Notes: generated by a model not told the origin, from the sequence alone. DNA of 64,000 nt from Desulfococcus sp041737845 (GCF_041737845.1 NZ_JBGSQX010000115.1:32614-96613), one strand, 5' to 3'. Positions 26,867 to 35,785 are shown, counted from the stretch's first letter. A program made the numbers and translations.

Positions 26867-27730
26867 TTACACCATGGCGGCCTGGATTTCCCGATGATAC
26901 CCCAGATACCGATCCAGAGTCTTATCGTTTTTTCCATATTTGGGGATGGTTCGTAAAATCTCCTCGAAACGGCCTTCGGCCTCCCGTTCATCCTTGATAG
27001 GCACGATGCCGTCCGTGATAATGTCCACCAGCCGGTCGGCATATATAATGATTCGCTCTTCGAGGGTCGAAAGGGTGTAGTCCTTCACCGGCAGCCCCAG
27101 CTCGATTGCTTCTTCGGCACTGAGCCCGCCGCGGATATGCTTTTCCATCACCGCTGTGATCGTTGGAGGCAAGCCCACGGCCGCACCCATCTCAGCACCC
27201 AGCTTGCCATGCTCGATTTCGTGCGTCTTGGCTTTGCCCAGATCGTGAAAGAGGGCTCCCCGTCCGACGAGTTCCATGTCCAGGCCTTTTGGGATTCGCG
27301 ATACGATTTCCAGGGCTTTTTCAGCCACCTTGACGCTATGGGCGATATCCTCCTCGGAAACGCCCGCCTGGCGCAGCAGGTCGATGTCGGCTTGATGAAT
27401 CGAATAATGTGATGCCTCTACCGGTTGTCCGCTTTCGATCCAGTTTTTGAGACCGCCATCCAGAAAAGCGGCGTCGAAGCCTTCATTCCGAAGTCGATCC
27501 GTCACGGACTGGCTGACCGATCCGCCCTTAACGCAATACACCACAGCGCGCTTTCCAACCGGCAGCTGCTTGACCCAATCGCCGACCTTTTCGGGATCAC
27601 GCCATACCGCACCCTTGATGGTCTTTGGATTGGCCTGGTAATCCGCCTCGCGGCGCACATCCAAAAGGGTCATCGGTTCTTCTTTTTCGAGGAGTTTACT
27701 GAGTTCATTAATATCGATGGTATGTGCCAT
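26867..27730 (-). CDS. Rhodanese–HD-domain fusion protein, last gene of chromate operon
   Basis: Start at 27730 (MAHTIDINEL), preceded by AAGGAGAAACAGC. The 287-residue protein has an N-terminal rhodanese domain (1–95) with 'LLDVRREADYQ' and a catalytic-loop Cys in 'VVYCVKGGSVSQ', then an HD phosphohydrolase domain (about 110–285) with 'GRGALFHDLGKAKTHEIEHG'. Similar two-domain proteins occur beside chromate or sulfate genes. It follows chrA by 25 nt on the same strand. The likely role is sulfur or nucleotide handling during oxyanion stress, which is inference. Confidence 0.85.
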   Translation of the reverse strand: MAHTIDINELSKLLEKEEPMTLLDVRREADYQANPKTIKGAVWRDPEKVGDWVKQLPVGKRAVVYCVKGGSVSQSVTDRLRNEGFDAAFLDGGLKNWIESGQPVEASHYSIHQADIDLLRQAGVSEEDIAHSVKVAEKALEIVSRIPKGLDMELVGRGALFHDLGKAKTHEIEHGKLGAEMGAAVGLPPTITAVMEKHIRGGLSAEEAIELGLPVKDYTLSTLEERIIIYADRLVDIITDGIVPIKDEREAEGRFEEILRTIPKYGKNDKTLDRYLGYHREIQAAMV

Positions 27731-27755
27731 GCTGTTTCTCCTTATTGATTTTTTT

Positions 27756-29057
27756 TTAGACAAAAAGTTTCCAGATCACTCCCGCGACCGCCCCGATGGG
27801 CACCAGGTAGTGGATGGGGAAGTGAAATTTCTGCAGCAGCACCAGTGATACGACCGCGGAAACCACCGCGAAAATGTCCACGCCGCCGTTGGGCAGAATC
27901 ACTTTGTGCCCGAACCAGACCGCCAGGTTGAGGATCACGCCCACCACCGCGGCCGTGACGCCGGTAAGGGCCGCCTGGAGCCGCTGGTTTCCGGCCATGG
28001 CCTCGATAAAGGGCGCGCCGGCGAAGATGAAGAAAAAGCAGGGCAGGAAGGTGACATAGGTGGTCAGCAGAGCTCCAAAAATACCCGCCGTCAACGGGTT
28101 GAGTCCGCCGGGCAGGTTCCAGGCGGCCAGGAAACCGGCGTATTGGGTCACCATGATCAGCGGGCCGGGGGTGGACTCGGCCAGGCCGAGGCCAATCAGC
28201 ATCTGCTGGGTGGAGAGCCAGCCTCTGGATACGGCCACGTCGGTGATATAGCTGAGCACGGCGTAAGCGCCGCCGAAGGTTACAAAGGCGGCCTTGGTGA
28301 AAAACAGGCCGATCTGGGTCAGGGTATCCCCGCCGCCGCGCCACATCCAAATGGCCCCCATCGGAATCACCCACAATACTAGACAGACGGCGAAAACCTT
28401 TACCACGTGACCGATGGAAGGCCGGGCGTTGTTTTGCCCCGCGGTGGATTCAACCTCGATTCGGCACTCGCGACTTTGCGGATCAAACCGACCTTTGCAA
28501 AAAACTTCAGGCATCGGTCGCTGCATGAGCAGACCGCCCAGCGCGGCCGCGGCCACGATATAGGGGAACGGCACCTTGAAAACGAAAATCGCCACGAAGG
28601 CCAAGGCGGCAAAACCATACAGAAATTTGTGTTTAAGCGCCTTTTTGCCGATGCGCAGCACCGCCTCGACGACCACGGCCACGACAACCGGCTGGATGCC
28701 GTAGAAAGCGGCCGCCACAGCCGGGATGTCGATGTGGGCCACAGCCAGGTAGCTGAGCAGCAGCATCACGAAGATGGAAGGAATCACGAACAGGGAACCT
28801 GCAGCAATGCCGCCCCACGTGCCGTGCAGCCGCCAGCCGATGTAGGTGGCCAGTTGCTGTGCCTCGGGTCCGGGCAGCAGCATACAGAAGTTAAGCGCGC
28901 GTAAAAACTGGTTCTCGCCGATCCATTTTCGCCTCTCCACCACCTCCTGGTGCATAATGGCGATCTGGCCGGCCGGGCCGCCGAAGCTGATGAAGCCCAG
29001 CTTTGTCCAGAACCTGAGGGCTTCCTTGAACGGAATCGTAGTCGCCAACGGTTTCAT
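27756..29057 (-). CDS. chrA: Chromate transporter ChrA
   Basis: A 433-residue inner-membrane protein made of two homologous ChrA halves (CHR domains), each opening with 'F..LG..SFGGP.G' type motifs: 'FWTKLGFISFGGPAGQIAIMHQ' and 'FFTKAAFVTFGGAYAVLSYI', each followed by a '(L)PGPEAQQLATYIG' or 'STPGPLIMVTQYAGF' segment. ChrA exports chromate using the proton motive force. The gene lies 17 nt after the MFS gene stop in a six-gene operon with chrB homologues. Confidence 0.95.
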   Translation of the reverse strand: MKPLATTIPFKEALRFWTKLGFISFGGPAGQIAIMHQEVVERRKWIGENQFLRALNFCMLLPGPEAQQLATYIGWRLHGTWGGIAAGSLFVIPSIFVMLLLSYLAVAHIDIPAVAAAFYGIQPVVVAVVVEAVLRIGKKALKHKFLYGFAALAFVAIFVFKVPFPYIVAAAALGGLLMQRPMPEVFCKGRFDPQSRECRIEVESTAGQNNARPSIGHVVKVFAVCLVLWVIPMGAIWMWRGGGDTLTQIGLFFTKAAFVTFGGAYAVLSYITDVAVSRGWLSTQQMLIGLGLAESTPGPLIMVTQYAGFLAAWNLPGGLNPLTAGIFGALLTTYVTFLPCFFFIFAGAPFIEAMAGNQRLQAALTGVTAAVVGVILNLAVWFGHKVILPNGGVDIFAVVSAVVSLVLLQKFHFPIHYLVPIGAVAGVIWKLFV

Positions 29058-29074
29058 TCAGACCTCCATATCCG

Positions 29075-30316
29075 TCATCGCGCGGGGATGTCTCGCCCGA
29101 AGACCGCAAACCCGACCGTGCCGATAATCCCGAAAACAAAGGCCGTGATCAGGTTTGTTTCGGGGCTGATCTGCCACAGGAACGCCCCGCCCAGGGCCGC
29201 GACCGAGACGAAAACGTCCCGGATCAGATAATACAGGCCGAACATGCCCGCCTTGCACGAATCCGGCGCCAGATCCATGATCATCGCCTTGCGGGTGGGT
29301 TCGCCGAACTCCTTGAGTCCCCGCAGGATGAACGCCGCCATCAGCCATTCGATGGAGCGGCTGTACAGCAGCACCAGGGGGAACAGGGTGAAAAAAACAA
29401 AGGTCATGAGGACAAAAGGCTTCTTGGTGGTGCGGTCGGCCAGGTAGGCCACCGGGATGTAGACCAGCACCGCCGTGGCCATCTCGATGGTGGTGAGCAG
29501 GCCGAATTGCACCGCCGAAACGGGATGGGCGATGGTCTTCATGCACCAGACCACCACAAAGGCATATGGGATCTGCTCGCAGAAGCGGATCAGGATATCG
29601 GTCGCCAAGAGGCCTTTCATGGCCGGGTTCATCAGGTGCAGCAGCTTCAGGGGGTTTTTTTCAGGCGTCAGACCGCTGGCCTCGGATGAAGACTGCGCGG
29701 GCCTGTCGTCATCGATCATCCGCTGCTGCAAGACCAGCGCAACCAGGGCCAGGGCCAGGGACGCCGCAAAGGCCAGGCGGACACCGTCGCGTTCGCCCCA
29801 GACAGCGATAAAAATGCCGCCCGCGATGGGACCCAGGGCCATGGGGATTCGGCGCACCAGCGAATGCATGGTGACCCCCATGGTGCGCTTATTGGAGGGC
29901 AGCACCCGGTACATCAGGCTCATGGTGGCGGGCAGGGAGATGGCCGACCAGGAAATGAACAGCACCGCCCCCATGAGCACCGCCTGCCACGTGGGGATCA
30001 GGATCACCAGGGCGAAACCGGCAATGGCCACCAGGTTGAAGATCAGAAGCGATCTCTTGGTGCCGATGCGGTCGGACAGGTAGCCCCCCGGAAAGGAATA
30101 GAGGGCCGAAAGCAGGTTGTCCATGGCCTGTAAAAGACCAATGGCCAGCACACCACCTCCCAGGGCCAGCATATAGATGGGCAGGAAGCGTTCGGCCATG
30201 CGTTCGCCCATGCCCACCAGCACCGCCATGGCCAGCACCCCGACGGTGCTTCGCTGCAGGCCAAGAAAACGGCTGATCCGAAAAACGCGGGCCTTCAGGG
30301 TTTCAGGTGTGGCCAT
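29075..30316 (-). CDS. Major facilitator superfamily transporter in the chr operon
   Basis: Start chosen at 30316 (MATPETLKAR) because of AAAGGAATGCC upstream. The 413-residue protein has 12 predicted helices and an MFS loop 'GGYLSDRIGTKRSLL' between helices 2 and 3, and 'YLADRTTKKPFVL' between helices 8 and 9. MFS genes accompany chrA/chrB in several anaerobes; substrate unknown, possibly a sulfate or chromate analogue. Confidence 0.85.
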   Translation of the reverse strand: MATPETLKARVFRISRFLGLQRSTVGVLAMAVLVGMGERMAERFLPIYMLALGGGVLAIGLLQAMDNLLSALYSFPGGYLSDRIGTKRSLLIFNLVAIAGFALVILIPTWQAVLMGAVLFISWSAISLPATMSLMYRVLPSNKRTMGVTMHSLVRRIPMALGPIAGGIFIAVWGERDGVRLAFAASLALALVALVLQQRMIDDDRPAQSSSEASGLTPEKNPLKLLHLMNPAMKGLLATDILIRFCEQIPYAFVVVWCMKTIAHPVSAVQFGLLTTIEMATAVLVYIPVAYLADRTTKKPFVLMTFVFFTLFPLVLLYSRSIEWLMAAFILRGLKEFGEPTRKAMIMDLAPDSCKAGMFGLYYLIRDVFVSVAALGGAFLWQISPETNLITAFVFGIIGTVGFAVFGRDIPAR

Positions 30317-30327
30317 GGGGCATTCCT

Positions 30328-30765
30328 TTACGATTCGCCGCGGGCCACATCGAGCCGGCACCAGGCATACAGGGCGTCGTAAACCTCGAACTGACGCTCG
30401 ATGTTATCCAGGTCATCCGGAAAGCGCAGGCCGTAGCCCACCGCGATGGCCTCAACGCCGGCCGCCAGGGGATCGGCATCCAGCCGTCCGGTGTCGGCCG
30501 CGTTGATGACCTTGGCCATGCGCAGCAGCGCCTTGTCGGTCAGCGCGTACTCCTGGACGATGACGCTGAAGGTGCAGAGCTCCTCGCGGTGATGCAGTTC
30601 GGCCCCGGGCGTGTCGAAGGGGATCGCACCGGTCTTTTGGGCGACCTCCAGGACCTTGCTCTTGGGCACGAACAGAAACTCGGCGTCAGAATCAATAAAC
30701 CGGGTGATCAGCCAGGGGCAGGCAACGCGGTCCACGTGCACGTGGGAACGGGTGATCCATTTCAT
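30328..30765 (-). CDS. ChrB C-terminal-domain protein (chromate resistance)
   Basis: A 145-residue protein corresponding to the C-terminal ChrB domain (PF09828). It has 'HVHVDRVACPWLITRFIDSDAEFLFVP', 'GAELHHREELCTFSVIVQEY' and 'AADTGRLDADP', the same motifs as the C-terminal half of the longer ChrB at 31137. The conserved R-x-A-C-x-W-L-I-x-R-F-(I/V)-D sequence may bind metal or oxyanion. It is a stand-alone version next to the full-length protein. Confidence 0.85.
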   Translation of the reverse strand: MKWITRSHVHVDRVACPWLITRFIDSDAEFLFVPKSKVLEVAQKTGAIPFDTPGAELHHREELCTFSVIVQEYALTDKALLRMAKVINAADTGRLDADPLAAGVEAIAVGYGLRFPDDLDNIERQFEVYDALYAWCRLDVARGES

Positions 30766-30794
30766 GATGCTTCTCCTTTGATTATGGGCAGAGC

Positions 30795-31082
30795 CTACTG
30801 CTTCTTGGCTCCGAAATAGGCCAGGGTTGTGTCTACCAATGCCTGGACATCCTCGATGAGGTGGTTGAATTTTCCGTTCAGGTCGTCGGCCAGGTGCTGA
30901 ACATACTCCCGGGCGGCTTCCTCGCCGTACTTTTCCTCGAAAATCCGACTGAACTCCAGCACGCGGGTGATGTCGTGGCGCTCGTTTTTGTGCTGCGGAT
31001 CATCAATCCACTCATGGACCTCGCGATAGGGTTTTCCGGTCCGACGGATGCTGATCTCAATATGCTTTTCAATGGACGGCAT
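30795..31082 (-). CDS. Small conserved protein in chr operon, function unknown
   Basis: A 95-residue acidic, soluble, helical protein (MPSIEKHIEISIRRTGKPYR). 'REVHEWIDDPQHKNERHDITRVLEF' is a distinctive conserved-looking block. A Shine-Dalgarno-like GGAG lies upstream of 31082. No domain recognised. Position between chrB and the chrB-C gene suggests a role in the same response. Confidence 0.7.
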   Translation of the reverse strand: MPSIEKHIEISIRRTGKPYREVHEWIDDPQHKNERHDITRVLEFSRIFEEKYGEEAAREYVQHLADDLNGKFNHLIEDVQALVDTTLAYFGAKKQ

Positions 31083-31136
31083 GGTTTGGCTCCTCTGTGT
31101 TTTAATGTTTCTCGGTTTTAATTTTTCCCGGAAGGG

Positions 31137-32114
31137 TTATTCCCTCTTTCGCCGCTGGTAATAGGCGTACAGGTTGTCAAACAGCCGAAACCCTTCCGTC
31201 ATCCGCTCGTCGTCATTCGGCTGAGAGGCCCCAAGGCCGGTTAATAAGACATTGAACCCGACTGTTTCGGGGCGGCCGAATTTGTCGTCTTTCAGATCAA
31301 TGTCGTGGACGACCTCGGCCAGGGGGACGAGTGCCCGATCCTGGAACTGCAGCCGCCGGATCATGACTTCGAAGGTGCAGCAGTCCCCCTCGTGGGTATA
31401 TTCGCCGCCAAACATGTCGAACCGAAGCTCTCCGGGTTTGGGGGTATACTGAGGATCGGAGACAAACTTGAACGCCGCAGCCGGATCCACGAAGCGCCGG
31501 ATCAACCAGCCGCAGGCGATACGGTCAACAAACAGGTTTCTCCGCGTTACCCAGGTTTTTCCTGACAGGTCTTCGCGCCTCTCCCTATAGGAAGCCGCCG
31601 CGGTTTCAGATTGGCCGGACAGGCGTTTCGCCAGTTCTTTAAGCAGAATTTCGGCGGTCCCTCGCTCCGGTGCCCGAAAAAAATCAATGGCGGCGATGTT
31701 ATCCAGCCGGCGCCGCAGCTTGGATACCTGAGCCGCCCCCTTCACCGCCGGGTCATGGGGGCTGTCCCCTCCCGAAGACCACTCGGCTATCAGGAGGTTG
31801 GCTTCCTGAATGATCTTTTCGTAGTCCGACGTGCGTGTGTTTTGAAACATGGCGATAATCTGTTCGTCGGTGAGGCCCTCGATAAAACGCGCTTCGGAAA
31901 GGGATCCGTCCCCCCCGCCGTCGACGATTTCCTTGAGCGTCCAGCTTAGGTCTTCACGCGACTGTTCGGAAAAGGGCATGGCGTAAACCGACGGCTTGAT
32001 GGCAACGGCGCCAACCTGCTGAAGCCGCCGCCATATTTTCACCCGCAGGGCATTGGGCTTGGGCGGGATCTGGTGGATCAGCAACAGCCACGTTTTCGAA
32101 TCATTTGAGGCCAT
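31137..32114 (-). CDS. chrB: ChrB-family chromate-responsive regulator / resistance protein
   Basis: Start at 32114 (MASNDSKTWLLLIHQIPP). The 325-residue protein joins the ChrB N-terminal region (1–150, 'PPKPNALRVKIWRRLQQVGAVAIKPSVYAMP', a winged-helix-like segment shared with PaaX-type regulators) to the C-terminal ChrB domain ('NLFVDRIACGWLIRRFVDPAA', 'GEYTHEGDCCTFEVMIRR'). ChrB is a chromate-sensing regulator in other bacteria. It is the first gene of the operon and sits directly behind a palindrome that overlaps the likely promoter, so autoregulation is plausible. Confidence 0.88.
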   Translation of the reverse strand: MASNDSKTWLLLIHQIPPKPNALRVKIWRRLQQVGAVAIKPSVYAMPFSEQSREDLSWTLKEIVDGGGDGSLSEARFIEGLTDEQIIAMFQNTRTSDYEKIIQEANLLIAEWSSGGDSPHDPAVKGAAQVSKLRRRLDNIAAIDFFRAPERGTAEILLKELAKRLSGQSETAAASYRERREDLSGKTWVTRRNLFVDRIACGWLIRRFVDPAAAFKFVSDPQYTPKPGELRFDMFGGEYTHEGDCCTFEVMIRRLQFQDRALVPLAEVVHDIDLKDDKFGRPETVGFNVLLTGLGASQPNDDERMTEGFRLFDNLYAYYQRRKRE

Positions 32115-32130
32115 AAAATATCCTATCAAC

Positions 32131-32151
32131 TGTTACATGTATAATGTAACA
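32131..32151 (-). promoter_or_regulatory. Palindromic operator overlapping the chr operon promoter
   Basis: TGTTACAT and ATGTAACA form a perfect 8-bp inverted repeat around GTATA. On the minus strand TTGACA (plus 32164–32169) lies 17 bp before CATTAT (plus 32141–32146), so the dyad covers the -10. It is 17 nt from the chrB start. ChrB is the obvious candidate ligand. Confidence 0.65.
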
Positions 32152-32306
32152 ACTGTGATTATGTGTCAAGAGGCTTGTTGACGATATCTGAAGGCCCATT
32201 TTTCAAGAGACCGATATCGGGGCGCAGTGCCCTAAAAAAAAAGGCCGACGATTCTCCCGAAGGAAAATCCCCGGCCCATAACGGCGGTTCGGCGGCGTCT
32301 GCACCC

Positions 32307-32522
32307 TCAGTGCAGGCCGAACCCCATGGATGCATATTCACGAATGCTCTCGCGGGCTTCGCTGACGGTTTTCCCCAGCTTCCAGGGTTCCATGAAGCCC
32401 TCAAGGTTCATTTTCCAGCCTTCATCATCCTGAAATATTTCAGCGTCCTCGCAGGACATGCCGCATCCTTCCTCACCGAGGACATCGTACAGGGTTTTCA
32501 GGAGTTCGGTTTTATCGCTCAT
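32307..32522 (-). CDS. Small acidic hypothetical protein
   Basis: A 71-residue protein (MSDKTELLKTLYDVLGEEGC) with strong AAAGGAGGCCTGG upstream. It contains two Cys in 'EGCGMSCEDAE' and 'GWKMNLEGFMEPWKLGKTV'. Soluble, no family recognised. It is followed by an AT-rich, protein-free gap to the chr promoter. Confidence 0.7.
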   Translation of the reverse strand: MSDKTELLKTLYDVLGEEGCGMSCEDAEIFQDDEGWKMNLEGFMEPWKLGKTVSEARESIREYASMGFGLH

Positions 32523-32534
32523 CCAGGCCTCCTT

Positions 32535-32711
32535 TCAGGTCCCGCAGAACCCCAGTTTGCATTCCCGGCCCCTTGCCCGGCTGATCACGCCGCAGGCCAG
32601 GCCGATGGGGATGATGGCCGCGAAGGCAATCAGACCGTAAGGCACGAAAAGGCTCAATGCCGAAAAAGCGATCAACGCCGCGATGGCTGCGGCGGCACAT
32701 ATATTCAACAT
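32535..32711 (-). CDS. 58-residue membrane protein
   Basis: ATG at 32711 is preceded by GAAGGAGGTTTGTC. The product, beginning MLNICAAAAIAALIAFS, has two hydrophobic helices ('AALIAFSALSLFVPYG' and 'LIAFAAIIPIGLACGVI') and a Cys-containing charged tail (RGRECKLGFCGT). It is just upstream of, and probably cotranscribed with, the small acidic gene ending at 32307. Function unknown. Confidence 0.6.
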   Translation of the reverse strand: MLNICAAAAIAALIAFSALSLFVPYGLIAFAAIIPIGLACGVISRARGRECKLGFCGT

Positions 32712-33087
32712 GACAAACCTCCTTCAGTGTCGGGGTTATCGTCTATGCGTTCATATCCTGGACCTCAAAACGCGGTCCGGCGGATCCCTTGTCTTACCGA
32801 AAGCCTAATCACAGGAAAGCCCGGGGTCAAGCCAATGTCGGAGCGACAGGATGCGATTCATGACACCCATCCGCCGCCCTATCGGGCCCCCTGCGGCCAA
32901 GCAGATGGAATGGAAGCGGCCTTTGAGCGGTCACATCAGCAGGCGCGACCCGGGGGAGGGATGAATTTTCTGAAGCTTCTTGAAACTGGAGGGGGTTCTC
33001 GGCGGGGCCCTCCGTCATGCGGCCGGCGCTAAGGCGCCTGGCCAGAGGCCTCGCCGCAGCAAGGAAGTATCCGGCGATGAATGGGGA
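32712..33087. other. 376-bp intergenic region
   Basis: Open frames here (for example 32827–33018 minus) have no ribosome-binding sites or recognisable sequence. I see no gene. Divergent promoters for the small membrane gene are possible but no clear -35/-10 pair stands out. Confidence 0.4.
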
Positions 33088-34590
33088 TCAGGAGCCTTTC
33101 GATCCTTCGGTCGGGGGGTCGGAAGCTCTTTCTGGCTTTGTCGCCTGGGCTTTTTCATGGATCTCATATATTGTGCCACCCCAGCCGTCGGGGACCTCAT
33201 GGATCTCCCAGTACTGTTCGCGAACCCGGGCCAGCGGCCCCAGGATTTTGTTGTAGGCCGCCTCCATTTCGTTCAGTTGCTCCAGGATCCCTTCGGTATC
33301 CCCCGGATCGGACTCCAGGATATCCCGCATGATGTCCATGTTCAACTGAAGGGTCATGAGGGGGGTGTTGATCTTGTCGCTCAGCCCGCCGGCCATCTTC
33401 TTGATGGTTTCCACCTTCTGCAGCTCGAGCGTGCGGGTGACATTGTGAACGATGCCCTGGTAGGTGCAAATTTTGGTTTGGATCGCGCATTCCGCGATGG
33501 CGTTGATGACCACATCGATCTCGGCGCCGCCGGCGACCCGCCATTTCACCAGCTGCTGGGCATGCCCCTGCGCCTCCAGTTGCTGCAGCAGCCCGTCCCG
33601 CTGCCGGTGGTCCACATACAAGTCCAGTATATTTCGGGGGTGCAGATCCTCGGTCATTCCCAGAAGCGACATGCCCGCCGGGTTCAGTTCCAGAAAATTG
33701 CCCTCCATATCCACCCGGTAGATCATTTCACTGCTGTTTTTGATGATGCTCGAAAGCTTCCGGCGTTCTTCCTGCAGCTCCATTTCCTTGCTTTTCTGCT
33801 CGGTGATGTCGACCAGGGTGTGGTCGATGCGGCGGGGCATGCCGCCGCCGCGCTCCACAAACAGGGTGTTGCCCATGTCCCGCACCCACTTGATCTTCCG
33901 GTCATTGCTGATGATCTGGTATTCCAGCTCGGAGCTTTCATGGATATCGGGGAACCCGTTATAAAAGTCCATGACCCGGGGCAGATCTTCCGAATCGACG
34001 AAATCAAACAGGTGGCGTTTGCCGCTCATGATATCTTTCATCGAGCAGCCCAGCAGGGCCTCGACATATTTGTTCACCAGCAGGATGTCGTTGCAGTCGT
34101 ATGGGGCCATGGCCATGAGCACGCTTTCGCTCTCGTCAAGATGGCTCCGCATGCGCCGGTTGTCGCGCTCCAGTTCAATGAGTTGATCCTCATAATCCGT
34201 CACGTCCGTCAGGCTGCAGCAGATGCCCGGGGCGTCGGCATAGATCCCGTGGAGTTCCACCGAAGAGACCTTGAGGCGGACCAGGCGCCCGGCGCGGGTG
34301 GATCGCTGCAGCCCGAAAATGATGGGGGCCGGAGACCCCATATCCAGTTGCCGCAGGCAGTCCGACACCATATCGCGATCCGAATCGACCACGAGGCTCA
34401 AGAAAGAGCAGCCGATGATCTCGCCGCGGTTTTTTCCGACCATTTCGCACAGCGCCGTATTGGCGTAAATCACCCGCCCCATGTTGAGGACCGCAACACC
34501 CTCGGAAAGCATGGCCATGACATGACGAAAGGGGATGGGGTTGGCCGAGGGGAAGGGATCATCCTGGGAATCGTTTATCGGTTTTTCCAT
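33088..34590 (-). CDS. Triple-PAS signalling protein lacking a phospho-acceptor histidine and ATPase domain
   Basis: A 500-residue protein with three PAS domains (about 20–130, 150–265, 270–385) and connecting coiled coils. The first two have the usual 'E.V.VLNMGRVIYANTALCEMVG' and 'NDILLVNKYVEALLG' starts. A dimerisation-like helix follows with 'KKMAGGLSDKINTPLMTLQLN', which aligns to the H-box of histidine kinases ('GGLAHEINNPL'), but Ser replaces His. No HATPase domain follows before the end. It is therefore probably a scaffold, decoy or degenerate kinase. No output gene lies next to it. Confidence 0.8.
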   Translation of the reverse strand: MEKPINDSQDDPFPSANPIPFRHVMAMLSEGVAVLNMGRVIYANTALCEMVGKNRGEIIGCSFLSLVVDSDRDMVSDCLRQLDMGSPAPIIFGLQRSTRAGRLVRLKVSSVELHGIYADAPGICCSLTDVTDYEDQLIELERDNRRMRSHLDESESVLMAMAPYDCNDILLVNKYVEALLGCSMKDIMSGKRHLFDFVDSEDLPRVMDFYNGFPDIHESSELEYQIISNDRKIKWVRDMGNTLFVERGGGMPRRIDHTLVDITEQKSKEMELQEERRKLSSIIKNSSEMIYRVDMEGNFLELNPAGMSLLGMTEDLHPRNILDLYVDHRQRDGLLQQLEAQGHAQQLVKWRVAGGAEIDVVINAIAECAIQTKICTYQGIVHNVTRTLELQKVETIKKMAGGLSDKINTPLMTLQLNMDIMRDILESDPGDTEGILEQLNEMEAAYNKILGPLARVREQYWEIHEVPDGWGGTIYEIHEKAQATKPERASDPPTEGSKGS

Positions 34591-34719
34591 TTTTTCAACA
34601 AGTCATCCATCAGGGAAACCCTGCATGTTTAAGCGGTTATGGGCGCTGCCCGCCGCACCCTTCTTAACAGAGGTGCTTGCTTTTGTCTGGCGCGAACATA
34701 GCGACCCGGCAACCGTGTG

Positions 34720-35110
34720 TCAATCTAAAACGGCGCTCGAAATCCCTGCCTGAGGATCTCGCTTCCGATAGCGGTCCAGGGCCTCCAGAACAACGTCGAT
34801 GTCGCCTTCGGTAGGGTCGGCCGAGACCTGGTACCCCCGGATCTCCTCACTGCCCCGGGGAACCACCGGAAAGCCCGGTCCGGTGGCCAGGATGCCGTTT
34901 TCCATCAGGTACGCGACGAGTTCGGCCGTTCTTCCGGTATCCCGGATCATGAGGGGCACCACCGGGTGCTCGCTCGGGAGGATCTCAAACCCCAAGGCCG
35001 TCAGGCCCTGCTCGAACCTTCTGGGGAGGCGCCGCAGCCTGTCCAGCGGTCCCCTGCCCCGGCCGCTGTCCAGAATCTCGACGGCCGTGAAGGCCGCGGC
35101 CGCTGGATGG
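34720..35110 (-). pseudogene. 2-amino-3-ketobutyrate CoA ligase (kbl), 3' fragment
   Basis: On the minus strand from about 35110 the frame reads AAAAFTAVEILDSGRGRGPL, FEQGLTALGFEILPSEHPVV and ILATGPGFPVVP, the C-terminal quarter of KBL/glycine C-acetyltransferase, a PLP-dependent enzyme. The catalytic-Lys domain is absent, so it cannot be active. It is joined directly to a tdh fragment. Confidence 0.75.
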
Positions 35111-35510
35111 CGTCCTGAGGGATTTTATCCGGGGGGCTGGCGGGTCCGAAGGTGGCGATGCATCTGGGGGTGAACACGGCGCACCGGCATTTCCGGGCTG
35201 CATCGAGGACGTTGTAAAGGCCGCCCATGTTCACCAGCCAGCCTTTTTGGGGGTTTTTTTCCGCGCTGGCCGAAAGAATCGCGGCGAGAGGATAGATGGT
35301 GTCGATCCTGCAGCGTCTGACCCATGCGGCGACGGGTTCGATCTGTGGGCACTCGATGAAATGAAAAGGGCCGGATTCCCCGAGGGCCCGGCCGGGCTTT
35401 TTCGTGTGGCCGGCGGCCATGACGGTGTCATTGCCCGGGGTGTTTTGCAGGGTCATGACCATCTCCGACCCGATCCGGCCGAGAGCCCCGGTCACCAGAA
35501 CTCTTTTCAT
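35111..35510 (-). pseudogene. L-threonine 3-dehydrogenase (epimerase type), 5' fragment
   Basis: ATG at 35510 begins MKRVLVTGALGRIGSEMVMT, the NAD-binding GxxGxxG of the short-chain-epimerase-like TDH family, and continues through 'DTIYPLAAILSASAEKNPQKGWLVNMGGLYNVLDAARK' to 'PRCIATFGPASPPDKIPQDA'. Similarity stops at about residue 130 of the usual 315; the remaining frame runs out of phase into the kbl fragment. The two genes normally act together in threonine-to-glycine conversion, so one deletion removed the end of tdh and the start of kbl. Confidence 0.75.
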
Positions 35511-35530
35511 GAGCGCCCCTCAAAAACAAA

Positions 35531-35563
35531 GGGGCACCCGCAATGATTTAGCGGCATGCCCCC
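35531..35563 (-). terminator. Rho-independent terminator of cspA
   Basis: GGGGCA..CCGC and GCGG..TGCCCC arms form a hairpin at 35531–35563 with loop around AATGATTTA. Read on the minus strand it is followed by CTTTGTTTTT. It lies 22 nt after the cspA stop. Confidence 0.7.
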
Positions 35564-35584
35564 ATTTCGGAAGAGAAAAGCGAC

Positions 35585-35785
35585 TTACTTTACAGTGACG
35601 TTGACTGCGGCAAGACCTTTTTTGCCTTGCTCGACATCGAACGAAACCTTGTCACCCTCGCTCAGGCTTTTGAAACCGTTTGCGTTGATACCTGAATGAT
35701 GAACAAACACATCCGGTCCGTTTTCCTGCTCGATGAAGCCGAATCCTTTTTGGTCGTTGAACCATTTTACCGTGCCATTGGCCAT
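35585..35785 (-). CDS. cspA: Cold-shock protein (CspA family)
   Basis: A 66-residue single-domain CSD protein. It keeps RNP-1 (KGFGFIEQ) and RNP-2 (DVFVHHS) and the start MANGTVKWFN. Binds single-stranded nucleic acids as an RNA chaperone. A 5' leader of about 120 nt separates it from a good promoter at 35914–35942, as is usual for cold-shock mRNA, and a hairpin terminator follows. Confidence 0.95.
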   Translation of the reverse strand: MANGTVKWFNDQKGFGFIEQENGPDVFVHHSGINANGFKSLSEGDKVSFDVEQGKKGLAAVNVTVK

